Assembly: GCA_963811055.1 (NCBI GenBank) | Contig: CAWEPQ010000020.1 | Span: forward strand, 248,001 to 312,000 | From: JACVRW01 sp963811055 | GTDB taxonomy: Bacteria > Actinomycetota > Thermoleophilia > Solirubrobacterales > Thermoleophilaceae | Direction: 5' to 3' | DNA: 64,000 nt | In this document: one piece after another, positions 1 to 8,339 of the stretch | Layout: each line of letters starts with the position of its first letter | Position numbering within the stretch: the stretch's first letter is position 1 | Position numbers and translations under genes: made by a program | Notes under the pieces: model-generated | Told to the model about the DNA's origin: nothing | What the model saw: only the letters and a program-made list of their open reading frames with translations | Databases searched by the model: none

Positions 1-1
1 C

Positions 2-436
2 TACGTCACCAACACCAGCGGCGAGAACATCTCGCAATACAACGTCGGCGCGGGCGGGGCGCTGTCGCCGAAGAACCCGGCCACGGTGGCGACCGGATCA
101 ATTTCCGAAGCGGTGGCGGTGAGCCCGGACGGCGCGAGCGTCTATGTCACCAACTCCGGCGACGACAGGATCTCGCAGTACGACGTCGGCGCCGGCGGAG
201 TGCTGTCCCCCAAGACGCCGGCAACAGTCGCCACCGGCAGCGTGCCCCGGGGATTGGCCGTAAGCCCCGACGGAACGAGCGTCTACGTCGCGAACAACGG
301 CGGCGACAGCGTCTCGCAGTACGACATCGGCGCGGGTGGGGTGCTCACGGCGAAGAGCCCAGCCACGGTCGTGGCGGGCAGCGGCCCATTCGGGGTGGCC
401 GTGAGCCCGGGCGCAGCGCCGCCCGCAAGCCGATAG
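2..436 (+). CDS. Beta-propeller repeat protein, C-terminal fragment (starts before window)
   Basis: The frame is open from base 2 to a TAG at 434-436, so the start lies upstream of the window. The visible protein is built of repeats of about 47 residues, each beginning AVSPDG and continuing SVYV.N..., SQYD.GAGG and P.TV..G, which is the blade pattern of YVTN/lactonase-type beta-propellers. Such proteins are usually secreted or surface-exposed; the role here is unknown. The last repeat stops four residues in (AVSP) and is replaced by a short alanine/proline-rich tail, so the final blade is cut off. The stop codon lies inside the 3' end of the convergent tRNA gene, which suggests the 3' end was lost by a rearrangement next to the tRNA. 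Confidence 0.75.
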   Translation, partial: YVTNTSGENISQYNVGAGGALSPKNPATVATGSISEAVAVSPDGASVYVTNSGDDRISQYDVGAGGVLSPKTPATVATGSVPRGLAVSPDGTSVYVANNGGDSVSQYDIGAGGVLTAKSPATVVAGSGPFGVAVSPGAAPPASR

Positions 437-506
437 CTCCGCCTGGATTCGAACCAGGGACCTCACGATTATGAGTCGTGCGCTCTAACCGCTGAGCTAC
501 GGAGCC
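434..506 (-). tRNA. tRNA-Met (anticodon CAT, elongator type)
   Basis: A 73-nt cloverleaf reads on the minus strand. The acceptor stem is GGCTCCG paired with CGGAGCT (first pair G-U), discriminator A. The D-arm contains GCTCAGCGGTTAGAGC. The anticodon stem is ACGA/TCGT around loop CTCATAA, giving CAT. The T-arm is CCTGG-TTCGAAT-CCAGG. The anticodon stem-loop resembles elongator tRNA-Met, not the initiator, which has three G:C pairs there. The CCA end is not encoded. A tRNA-Ile2 with a modified CAT anticodon cannot be fully excluded by eye. The 3' end overlaps the stop codon of the convergent beta-propeller gene. Confidence 0.93.
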
Positions 507-539
507 GCGAGGGGCGAGGATAGCCCTTGCTTCCGGTTT

Positions 540-1406
540 CTAGACGCTCAGCGTGACGGTTCGGCGGGACGTGAGCGCGCGACCGCCCCCTTCGAACCGG
601 GTACGCAGTCTGAGCTTGAGCGAGCCGGCGTGCTTGAGACGCCGTTTGGCCTGGCGGGTGAACCGGACGACAACGTAACTGCGACCGCCTCGGTCGATGC
701 TGGCCTCTGCCCTCGCGACCGTCACCGCCGCCCCGGCCTTGCTCTGCATGAGCTTCCGGGCGGTGCTTGCCCGGAGCTCGAGCCGGGCGACGAAACGGCA
801 GCTCACCCGGCAGGACACCCTGAGCTTGATCCCTCGTGCGAGCGCGTGACGAAGCCGGTATTCCGTCCTGCCGGCCAAGGAGAACGGGGGCCGACCGGGT
901 CCACACAAGCACACCGGTGGTCGCGGCTCCGGCAGGTAACGATCGCGCTCCGGATACAAGGCGCCCAGCTCGCGGAGGCGCTCGATCGTGAGCCCTGGCT
1001 CGCACAGACCCATGAAGCCGGTTGCCCAGTCGTCCGAGCCTCGTCGGTTCAGCATCACGGCGAAGGGCCCTGGCAGAGGTTGCGGGGGAGTGCCGAACGC
1101 TCCGTAGTGGATCCCGACCGGGCTCACCTCCTGGCCGGGAACCAGCAACCGGCGGCCCTTGTGCACCTCCAGCACCCGGAAATGGAAGCGGACGGACTGA
1201 CCGCTGAGGTACCCGATGCCTCCGGGTGGCTCGGGACCGATCGGCTCGACTTCGAGCAGTTCGCCGACGATGGCGGCGGTCGACTCCATGAACTTCCGCT
1301 CGCCGCCGTCCGGCGAGATCGCACACGTGAGCGCTGCGGCCTGCTGCGGCACGACCAACCCGCCCACGAGCGAGGTCAGGAGAACCAACAAGAGGCGCGG
1401 GCGCAT
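540..1406 (-). CDS. Secreted protein with N-terminal beta-barrel-like domain and basic C-terminal domain
   Basis: The chosen ATG (1404-1406 on the plus strand as CAT) gives an immediate signal peptide, MRPRLLLVLLTSLVGG ending near AAALTC; the frame stays open further upstream but that part looks non-coding. Residues about 28-110 (ending EVHKGRRLLVPGQEV) resemble the NTR/TIMP-like OB-fold seen in small secreted bacterial proteins, in which C..S.. and V..V.KG patterns recur. The last ~80 residues are rich in Arg/Lys and alternating beta-strand residues and end in TLSV. That type of C-terminal domain is common in secreted proteins of this lineage. The function is unknown. The gene is divergent from the peptide-binding gene at 1508. 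Confidence 0.7.
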   Translation of the reverse strand: MRPRLLLVLLTSLVGGLVVPQQAAALTCAISPDGGERKFMESTAAIVGELLEVEPIGPEPPGGIGYLSGQSVRFHFRVLEVHKGRRLLVPGQEVSPVGIHYGAFGTPPQPLPGPFAVMLNRRGSDDWATGFMGLCEPGLTIERLRELGALYPERDRYLPEPRPPVCLCGPGRPPFSLAGRTEYRLRHALARGIKLRVSCRVSCRFVARLELRASTARKLMQSKAGAAVTVARAEASIDRGGRSYVVVRFTRQAKRRLKHAGSLKLRLRTRFEGGGRALTSRRTVTLSV

Positions 1407-1507
1407 GGCGTGACCTTCTACCCGCCCGGCACCGCTCAAGTCAAGCGGACCGATCAACTCCGCTGGACCTTGACTCGGGCCTGCGCCACGCGTAAGAGTG
1501 GCGCCGC

Positions 1508-3143
1508 TTGGACTCGCCAAGTCGTCGACGAACTGTGGCCACACTGGCCTGCGCGGTGCCCCTGGCGCTCGCGTCGATGCTGGCCGCGTGCGGTGACGAT
1601 GCCGACACGGGCGGCTCCATCACCATCTCGGAGTCGGCCCAGCCGGACGCGCTCGACCCCGCCCTGAGCAACACGGTCAACGGGTGGGAGGCGATGTGGC
1701 TCGTCTACACCCCGCTGCTCACCTACAGGCACGCCGAGGGGCAGAGGGGCACGGAGCTGATCCCGGGGCTGGCCGAGAAGCTCCCGGAGATCTCGGCCGA
1801 CGGAATGACCTACCGCCTCCGCCTCAGAGAGGGGCTCACCTACTCGGACGGCAAGGCGGTGAAGGCCTCCGACTTCGAGCACACCGTCAAGCGCCTCCTG
1901 GCACTCGGGTCCGCGGCCACCGGCTTCTTCGCCGGCGTGCGGGGCGCCGCCGAGTACGCGAAGCAGCCAGAGCCGGACGGGGACATCGCCGGCATCGAGA
2001 CCGACGACGCCAACAGGTCGATAACGATCGAGCTCACGGCGCCGGATGGCACGTTCTCGAACGTGCTGGCCACGCTCTACACCGGCGTAGTGCCGGGAAA
2101 CACGCCCTTCCGCAACCTCACGAAGAAGCCTCCGCCTGGCGTCGGGGCGTTCCGCATCGCCCGGTCCTCCGGAGGCGGCGGGTTCGTTCTCGAGCGCGTG
2201 GAGGACTTCGAGCTCCCGGGCATTCCCGCGGCCAAGGTGGACAGGGTCACCATGAAGGTCGTGGCTCCGCCGCGTGCGGCGCAGGACGTGCTGCGCGGCA
2301 AGCTCGACTACATGCTGGACCCGCCCCCGCCGGACATGCTGCGTGAGGTGCGATCGCATCCCGACCGCTACCGCGAGGTGCCGAGCGAGGGCACGAGCTA
2401 CTTCTTCCTGAACACGAATGCGCCGCCCTTCGACAAGCTGGGAGTCCGCCGTGCGGTAAACCTGGCCATCAGCGAGGACGCGCTGGCGCGCGTGCACGGC
2501 GGCCTGATGGAGCCCACGTGCAACTTCCTGCCGCCCGGCATGCCCGGCTACGAGAAGCTGGAGCCGTGCCCCTACGGGCAACCCGGGAAGAGCACGGACG
2601 TCGCCCGGGCCAGGCGACTGGTCCGGGAGGCGGGCGCCACGGGGGCGCCGGTGAAGCTCTGGGGTCCCGCAGCAGGATCCCGGGCCCCCGGCGATGAGCT
2701 ATCTGGCGGATGTGCTGGACGAGATCGGACTCGATCCCACGGTCAGCCTCCTGGACTTCGCCGTCTACGCGCAGACGGTGGGCAACCTCCGGACCCACCC
2801 CCAGGCCGGGTTCATGAGCTGGGCCGGCGACTTCCCGCACCCGTTCACGTTCATGCGCCAGTTCGACAGCCATGCGATCACGGCGACCAACAACTTCAAC
2901 GTCGGGGAAGTGCGCGATCCCGTGATCGACGCCGGCCTCGAGCGGCTCAGCCGCGAGCCGGACCTGCAGGCGGTCAAGGACGAGTGGGCCGCGCTCGACC
3001 GGCGCGTGGTGGACCGCGCCTACGTGGCCGTGTACGGCAACCCCAAGCGCACGACGTTCATGTCGGAGCGGATGGACTTCGAGAACTGCGCGACCTTCCA
3101 TCCTGTCTTCGGGAACGACTACTCGGGCTTCTGCCTGAAGTAG
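1508..3143 (+). CDS. Peptide ABC transporter substrate-binding lipoprotein (frame-shifted)
   Basis: Family 5 (DppA/OppA-like) extracellular binding protein, about 544 residues once the break is repaired. A TTG start gives an RRR n-region, a hydrophobic stretch and a lipobox LAAC (Cys28), followed by a GDDADTGG linker. It aligns along its length with the intact paralogue at 12581: both have ...YTPLL-TY/SYAH..., LREGL.YSDG.AVKASDFE, TCNF/GCNF-PPG, and a C-terminal YVAVYG and NCATFHPVF-type motif. The frame is broken in the C5 run at 2685-2689; removing one C joins the first part to the part beginning MSYLADVLDEIGL. It is far from the dpp permease genes at 14.3 kb but is probably an alternative receptor for that importer (inference). 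It may be functional if the extra base is an assembly error. Confidence 0.85.
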
Positions 3144-3159
3144 CGGCGATACTGCGCGT

Positions 3160-4055
3160 GTGGCCGAGGGCGACACGACACCCCTGCTGCTCTCGGTGCC
3201 GAACGTCAGCGAGGGCCGCGACCACGATGTGCTCGAGGGGATCGAGCGGCGGCTGGCCCCGGCGCGATTTCTCGACCTTCACGTGGATCCGGACCACAAC
3301 CGCTCGGTGTTCACGATCTGCGGTCGTCAGGGCGAGCTTGCGCCCGCGCTGCTCGGGGCCGCGAGCGCGGCCCTGGAGGGCATCGACCTGAGGACCCACG
3401 AAGGCCTGCACCCGTACGTGGGCGCCCTGGACGTGGTGCCGCTGGTCTACCTCGACGACGGCATGCGCGGCGCCGCCTGCGCGGAGGCGCTCACCGCGGC
3501 CGCGCTGATCGGCGAGGAGCTCGAGCTGCCGGTGTTCCTGTACGGCCGGCTGGCCACGCGCCCCGAGCACGTCGAGCGGGCCGAGCTCCGGCGCGGCGGC
3601 CCTGCGGAGCTGGCCGATCGCATGGCGGCCGGGCGAGCTCGTGCCGGACTACGGGCCGGCCGCGCCGCATCCGACGCGCCGGCGCGGTGCTGGTCACGGC
3701 CAGGCCGCCGTTGATCGCCTTCAACGTGGACCTGGTGACCGATGACGTGGAGGTGGCCAAGCGCATCGCCGCGACGCTGCGGGAGTCGGGGGGCGGCCCT
3801 CCCGGGGTCCGCGCGCTCGGCCTGTTCCTTCCCGAGCGCGGCCGTGCCCAGGTGTCCACGAACGTGCACGACCACCGTGCGGCCCCGCTGGCCGAGATCG
3901 TCGCACGCGTGCGCGAGCAGGCCGAGGTGGCCGAGGCCGAGCTGGTGGGCCTGGCTCCGCGCGCGGCGCTCGAGGGCTTCCCCGACGACGTGCCGCTGCG
4001 CGGCTTCTCCCCGGAGCGCCACGTGATCGAGGAGGCACTGCACGCGGTCGAGTGA
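3160..4055 (+). CDS. Glutamate formimidoyltransferase, FTCD_N-type (two frameshifts)
   Basis: The N-terminal part (LLSVPNVSEGRD..., HVDPDHNRSVFT, THEGLHPYVGALDVVP) matches the formiminotransferase N-terminal subdomain, including the SEGR and H.G.HP signatures. The C-terminal part (LIAFNVDLVTDDVEVAKRIA..., SGGGPPGVRALGLFLPERGRAQVSTNV) matches the second subdomain. The family transfers a formimino or formyl group between glutamate and tetrahydrofolate. Two extra bases about 48 nt apart break the frame: one G near 3631-3633 and one C near 3679-3680. Removing both restores the stretch GELVPDYGPAAPHPTRGAVL. The start is GTG at 3160, 16 nt after the preceding stop. Repaired length is about 297 residues, as expected for a stand-alone N-terminal-type enzyme. 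Confidence 0.85.
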
Positions 4056-4084
4056 CCCGGCCGCAGTCCTGTAACGTCGCCGCC

Positions 4085-4438
4085 ATGGCCCAGACGAAGC
4101 GAAAGCGCACGCGCAAGCATCGCGGCACGCCTGCCGGCACCATCGAGCGCGCCGGCCGCACAGGGCGTCCGCGTACGCGCGAGGACGGCAAGCAGATCGC
4201 GCGTCAGCGGCGCATCGAGCGGATGTCGCAGCCGCCGACCTGGCGCGGCGCTCTCAACCGGGCCGCGATCGCCGCCGCCGTGTTCGGCACGCTCGTGGTG
4301 CTGGCGTTCGGCCGGAGCCCGGCGCAGGGCGCCCTGCTGGCGGCCTTCATGCTCGTGATCTACATCCCGCTCGGGTACGCCACCGACACGGCGATCTACC
4401 GCTTCCGCCAGCGGCGGCAGGCTGCCGCGGGAAAGTAG
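4085..4438 (+). CDS. Small basic membrane protein, conserved hypothetical
   Basis: 117 residues from ATG 4085. The first ~50 residues are strongly basic (TKRKRTRKHRGTPAG, RTGRPRTREDGKQIARQRR). Two hydrophobic segments follow at about 57-78 and 80-100, and the tail is basic (YRFRQRRQAAAGK), so an inner-membrane protein with cytoplasmic basic ends is likely. No enzymatic motif is visible and I do not recognise a named family. It sits between the formimidoyltransferase and the MBL hydrolase with short gaps, probably in the same transcription unit as hisS-aspS. Confidence 0.7.
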   Translation: MAQTKRKRTRKHRGTPAGTIERAGRTGRPRTREDGKQIARQRRIERMSQPPTWRGALNRAAIAAAVFGTLVVLAFGRSPAQGALLAAFMLVIYIPLGYATDTAIYRFRQRRQAAAGK

Positions 4439-4448
4439 GCTCGTCCCG

Positions 4449-5087
4449 ATGGACGTGCGCATGTTCACCGTCGGCCCAGTGGCCGAGAACTCATACATCT
4501 TCCGGCGCGACGGGTCGGATCGCGCGCTGATCGTGGACCCGGGGGACGAGGCCGACAAGCTGCTCGCGGCGATCGACGGGCTCGGGGTGACGCTCGACGG
4601 GATCCTCCTCACGCACACGCACTTCGATCACGTCGGGGCGGTGGCGCCCGTGGCCAAGGCCACCGGCGCCGAGGTGTGGGTGCCGAAGCTGGAGAGCTTC
4701 GTGCTGGCCGACATCAACACCTACGTGCCCTGGCCGGACTTCGGCCCGTTCGAGTCCTACGAGGCGGAGCACGAGCTCGAGGGCGGAGAGCGGCTCGAGC
4801 TCGCGGGCTTCGAGATCGACGTGCTCTTCACCCCGGGCCACAGCCCCGGACACGTGACCTTCTCGATCCCTGACGAGGCGGCGCTGTTCTCCGGCGACGT
4901 GCTCTTCCAGGGCTCGGTGGGCCGCACCGATCTTCCGGGCGGCGACTGGGGAACTCTCCTGGAGTCGATTCGCCTCCTCGTGGACTCGCTTCCGGCCGAG
5001 ACCGCCGTCTACCCGGGTCATATGGGCACGACGTCCCTGGGCGCCGAGCGCACGTCCAATCCCTTCCTCGCCGAGCTGGCCAGGTAG
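4449..5087 (+). CDS. MBL-fold hydrolase, glyoxalase II-like
   Basis: 212 residues. It has the metallo-beta-lactamase metal motif THTHFDHVG at about 56-64, a following His in TPGHSPGH, the Asp in FSGDVLFQGSVGRTDLP, and a C-terminal His in YPGHMGTT. This is the pattern of YcbL/GloB-like thioester hydrolases, which bind two metal ions. The size fits the compact GloB-like group lacking the C-terminal HAGH domain. It ends two bases before the hisS start, and this MBL-hisS-aspS arrangement recurs in Gram-positive genomes. The natural substrate is unknown. Confidence 0.88.
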   Translation: MDVRMFTVGPVAENSYIFRRDGSDRALIVDPGDEADKLLAAIDGLGVTLDGILLTHTHFDHVGAVAPVAKATGAEVWVPKLESFVLADINTYVPWPDFGPFESYEAEHELEGGERLELAGFEIDVLFTPGHSPGHVTFSIPDEAALFSGDVLFQGSVGRTDLPGGDWGTLLESIRLLVDSLPAETAVYPGHMGTTSLGAERTSNPFLAELAR

Positions 5088-5089
5088 CC

Positions 5090-6334
5090 ATGGCCGCCAA
5101 GCTTCAGGCCCCGCGGGGGACGTTCGACGTCCTGCCCGCGGACGGCCGCCGCCGCGTGGCGCTGGCCCACACCAACGACGAGCTGCTCGGCCGCGCGGGC
5201 TACGAGCCGTTCGAGAGCCCGGTGTTCGAGGACACCGAGGTGTTCGCGCGCGGGGTGGGGGAGGCCACCGACATCGTGCGCAAGGAGATGTTCAGCTTCG
5301 AGGACAAGGCGGGCCGCTCGCTGACGCTCCGGCCCGAGGGCACCGCCGGGGTCTGCCGCGCGTACGTGGAGCACGGCATGCACAAGCTGCCGCAGCCGGT
5401 CAAGCTTCGTTACTGGGGGCCCTTCTTCCGCCACGAGGCGCCGCAGGCCGGCCGCTATCGCCAGTTCACCCAGCTCGGCGCCGAGGCGCTCGGCTCCGAC
5501 GACCCGTCCCTCGACGCCGAGATCGTGCTCCTGCTCGTGGAGCTCCTGGAGGCAGTGGGCGCCAAGGATCTCCGCGTGCGCGTGTCGAGCCTCGGCACGC
5601 CGGAGACCCGCGAGGCATACCTGGCGGAGCTGGGCGGCTACCTGCGCGAACACGAGTCCGACCTCTCCGAGGACGTGCGCGACCGGCTCGACAGCAATCC
5701 GCTGCGGGCGTTCGACGCGGACCACGCCGGTACCCGCGCGGTGATGGAGGGCGCTCCGCGGCTCCTGGACCGGCTGGGGGCCGACGACGCCGAGCACTTC
5801 GCCGCCGTGCGCGCCCTGCTGGACGACGCCGGGCTCTCCTACGAGGTGGACACCACGCTCGTTCGCGGCCTCGACTACTACACCCGCACGGTGTTCGAGG
5901 TCGAGTCCGGGGCGCTCGGGGCACAGAACGCCCTCGGCGGCGGGGGGCGCTACGACCGCTTGGTGGAGCGGCTGGGCGGGCCGGACACTCCGGGCGTGGG
6001 CTTCGCCGCCGGGGTCGAGCGGATCCTGCTGGCCACCGAGGATGCCGACGAGCCCGGCGCCGGCGGGGTGTTCGTGGCGGTGTCGGAACCGGACGCCGCC
6101 CGGTCCGCGTTCGCCCTCGCTCGCCGGCTGCGCGAGCGCGGCTTGACCGTGCAGATCGAGCAGGCCGGACGCTCCCTCAAGGGCCAGCTCAAGCAGGCCG
6201 ACCGGATCGGCGCCAGGGCCACGGTGATCGTGGGCGGGCAGATCGAGGTCAAGGACATGGGCACCGGCCTGCAGACTCCGGCGGCGGGGCCGGACGAGGC
6301 GCTGGCCCTGGTGGAGAGCACACTCGAGTCGTGA
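5090..6334 (+). CDS. hisS: Histidine--tRNA ligase
   Basis: 414 residues, normal for bacterial class II HisRS. Motif 1 is in the N-terminal region beginning APRGTFDVLP. LRPEGTAGVCRAY and the motif 2 segment RYWGPFFRHEAPQAGRYRQF follow. The histidine-binding signature is LVRGLDYYTRTVFE, motif 3 is GVGFAAGVERIL, and an anticodon-binding domain closes the protein (from about residue 325). ATG 5090 is directly after the MBL stop. The stop overlaps the GTG of aspS by four bases, indicating an operon. Confidence 0.97.
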   Translation: MAAKLQAPRGTFDVLPADGRRRVALAHTNDELLGRAGYEPFESPVFEDTEVFARGVGEATDIVRKEMFSFEDKAGRSLTLRPEGTAGVCRAYVEHGMHKLPQPVKLRYWGPFFRHEAPQAGRYRQFTQLGAEALGSDDPSLDAEIVLLLVELLEAVGAKDLRVRVSSLGTPETREAYLAELGGYLREHESDLSEDVRDRLDSNPLRAFDADHAGTRAVMEGAPRLLDRLGADDAEHFAAVRALLDDAGLSYEVDTTLVRGLDYYTRTVFEVESGALGAQNALGGGGRYDRLVERLGGPDTPGVGFAAGVERILLATEDADEPGAGGVFVAVSEPDAARSAFALARRLRERGLTVQIEQAGRSLKGQLKQADRIGARATVIVGGQIEVKDMGTGLQTPAAGPDEALALVESTLES

Positions 6335-8086
6335 CCGAGCTGCGCCCCAACTCCTACCGCACCGCGTGGGCCGGTGAGCTCCGTAAGCCGAGCGTGGGCG
6401 AGCGCGTGCGGGTGGCCGGCTGGGTCCACCGCAGGCGCGACCACGGCGGGCTCATCTTCATCGACCTTCGCGACAGCAGCGGGCTGCTCCAGCTCGTCTT
6501 CCGACCGGAGGAGGCCCCCGAGGCGCATGCCGCCGCGGAGGCGCTGCGCTCCGAGCACGTGATCTCCGCCGAGGGCGAGCTGGTGGCGCGCGAGGAGGGC
6601 GCGGTCAACCCGGCGCTGCCCACGGGCGAGGTCGAGCTGGCGGTGGCCGCGCGTGGATCTGCTGGCCGGTGCGGAGACGCCGCCCTTCCAGATCGACGAG
6701 GACGAGCCGGTGAGCGAGGAGCTGCGCCTGCGCTACCGCTACCTCGACCTGCGCAAGGAGGCGATGCGCCGCAACCTGGCGCTGCGCCACGACGTGGTGC
6801 GAACGATCCGCGAGCACCTGAACCAGCGCGGGTTCCTGGACGTGGAGACCCCGATCCTCACGCGCTCGACCCCCGAGGGAGCCCGCGACTTCCTGGTGCC
6901 GAGCCGGCTGAGCCCGGGCCATTGGTACGCGCTTCCGCAGTCGCCACAGCTCTTCAAGCAGCTGCTCGTGATGGGCGGCACCGAGCGTTACTACCAGATC
7001 GCCCGCTGCTTCCGCGACGAGGATTTCCGTGCCGACCGGCAGCCGGAGTTCACGCAGCTCGACCTCGAGATGGGCTTCGTCGAGGAGGAGGACGTTCACC
7101 AGCTGATCGACGGTCTGCTCCAGGAGGTGCTCGCGCTCGGCGGCATCGATGTGCGGCTCCCGATCGAGCGCGTGCGGTACGACGAGCTTCTCCTCCGGTA
7201 CGGCTCGGACCGTCCCGACAGACGGCTGGGCGTCGAGATCGTGGACCTCACCGAGGTGCTGCGCGGCTCGGGCTTCAAGGTCTTCTCGGGTGCGGTGGAG
7301 GCGGGCGGCGTGGTGCGGGCGATCAAGGCCGGGGGCGAGTGGCCGCGCAGCCGCTTCGACGCCCTCACCGAGCGCGCGCAGTCGCTGGGCGCCAAGGGCC
7401 TGGCCTGGGCCGTGGTCGAGCCGGACGGCTGGCGCTCGCCGATCGCCAAGTTTCTGACCGAGGACGAGATCCGTCGGGTGACGGAGGCGCTGGGAGCGCG
7501 GGAGGGCGAGGCCATCCTGATCGTGGCGGACGGCGCTCCCGTGGCCGCGCGCGTGCTGGGCACGCTGCGGGTGGAGGTGTCGGACGTGGAGCCCACCGGC
7601 CACGACCTCTTCTGGGTGACCGACTTCCCGATGTTCGACTGGAACGAGGGCGAGCAGCGCTGGGACGCGATGCACCACCCGTTCACCTCGCCGAGCGGCG
7701 ACCTCGACGCCGACCCGGGCACGTGGGGTAGCCGTGCGTACGACGTGGTGCTCGACGGCATGGAGATCGGTGGCGGATCGATCCGGATCAATCGGCCCGA
7801 GGTGCAGCAGAAGGTGTTCAGCGCGCTCGGCATCGACCCCGAGGAGGCGGCCGCGCGCTTCGGCTTCCTGCTCGACGCGCTGCGCTACGGGGCGCCGCCG
7901 CACGGCGGCATCGCCTTCGGTATCGACCGCATCGCCGCGATCCTGGCGGGGCGCGAGTCGATCCGCGACGTGATCGCCTTCCCGAAGGCGGCGAGTGGCG
8001 TGGACCCGCTCACGGGTGCGCCGGCGCCGGTGGACGAGCGCCAGCTGCGGGAGCTCGGCCTGCGCCTGGACGCCCCCGGTCGCTGA
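6331..8086 (+). CDS. aspS: Aspartate--tRNA ligase (frame-shifted)
   Basis: Class II AspRS. The N-terminal OB-fold (RVAGWVHRRRDHGGLIFIDLRD) is in one frame from GTG 6331. From about 6653 a second frame carries the rest: LAGAETPPFQIDEDEP, motif 2 (YYQIARCFRDEDFRADRQPEF), the bacterial GAD insertion, and motif 3 (HGGIAFGIDRIAAIL) near the end. One extra base between about 6640 and 6653 explains the break. Because AspRS is normally essential and every other region of the protein is intact, an assembly indel is more likely than a true null. Repaired length is about 584 residues, typical of bacterial AspRS. Confidence 0.9.
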
Positions 8087-8339
8087 GCTGCGGGTGGTCG
8101 CGTCGGCCTGGATCGCTGGTAGCGTTGATCACGGCCCGAGCCTGTTCGCCAGCCTGCCGTATATGTTGAGCCGAACACCACCGAGATGGGAGTTCTACTC
8201 GCGGTAGGGCCGTGGCCCGCCGCGGAGGACACCCGCGTTTGCTAGGACAGCAGGCCCAACTCTCGGATAAGGCAGCGGCAGGCTGGGGCCACTTTTTCAG
8301 CACCGCTGCTCGCCATTCGCCATCTGTCAGGCTTGCCCG
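8087..8339 (+). other. Intergenic region without a recognisable gene
   Basis: About 250 bases between aspS and the IscU-MnmA gene. I see no convincing protein frame and no known RNA family. A short hairpin, CGCGG/CCGCG, followed by TTTG lies near 8218-8240 and could be a weak terminator for the hisS-aspS unit. The downstream gene's promoter presumably lies here, but I cannot assign -35/-10 elements. Confidence 0.4.

Noticed and set aside
2..436. Tandem repeat of ~141 nt as a DNA repeat element
   Set aside because: The periodicity follows the beta-propeller blades of the protein and is explained by coding.
2685..2689. Programmed ribosomal frameshift at the C5 run
   Set aside because: The intact paralogue at 12581 has no such site, there is no stimulatory structure I can see, and nine similar breaks elsewhere point to an artefact.
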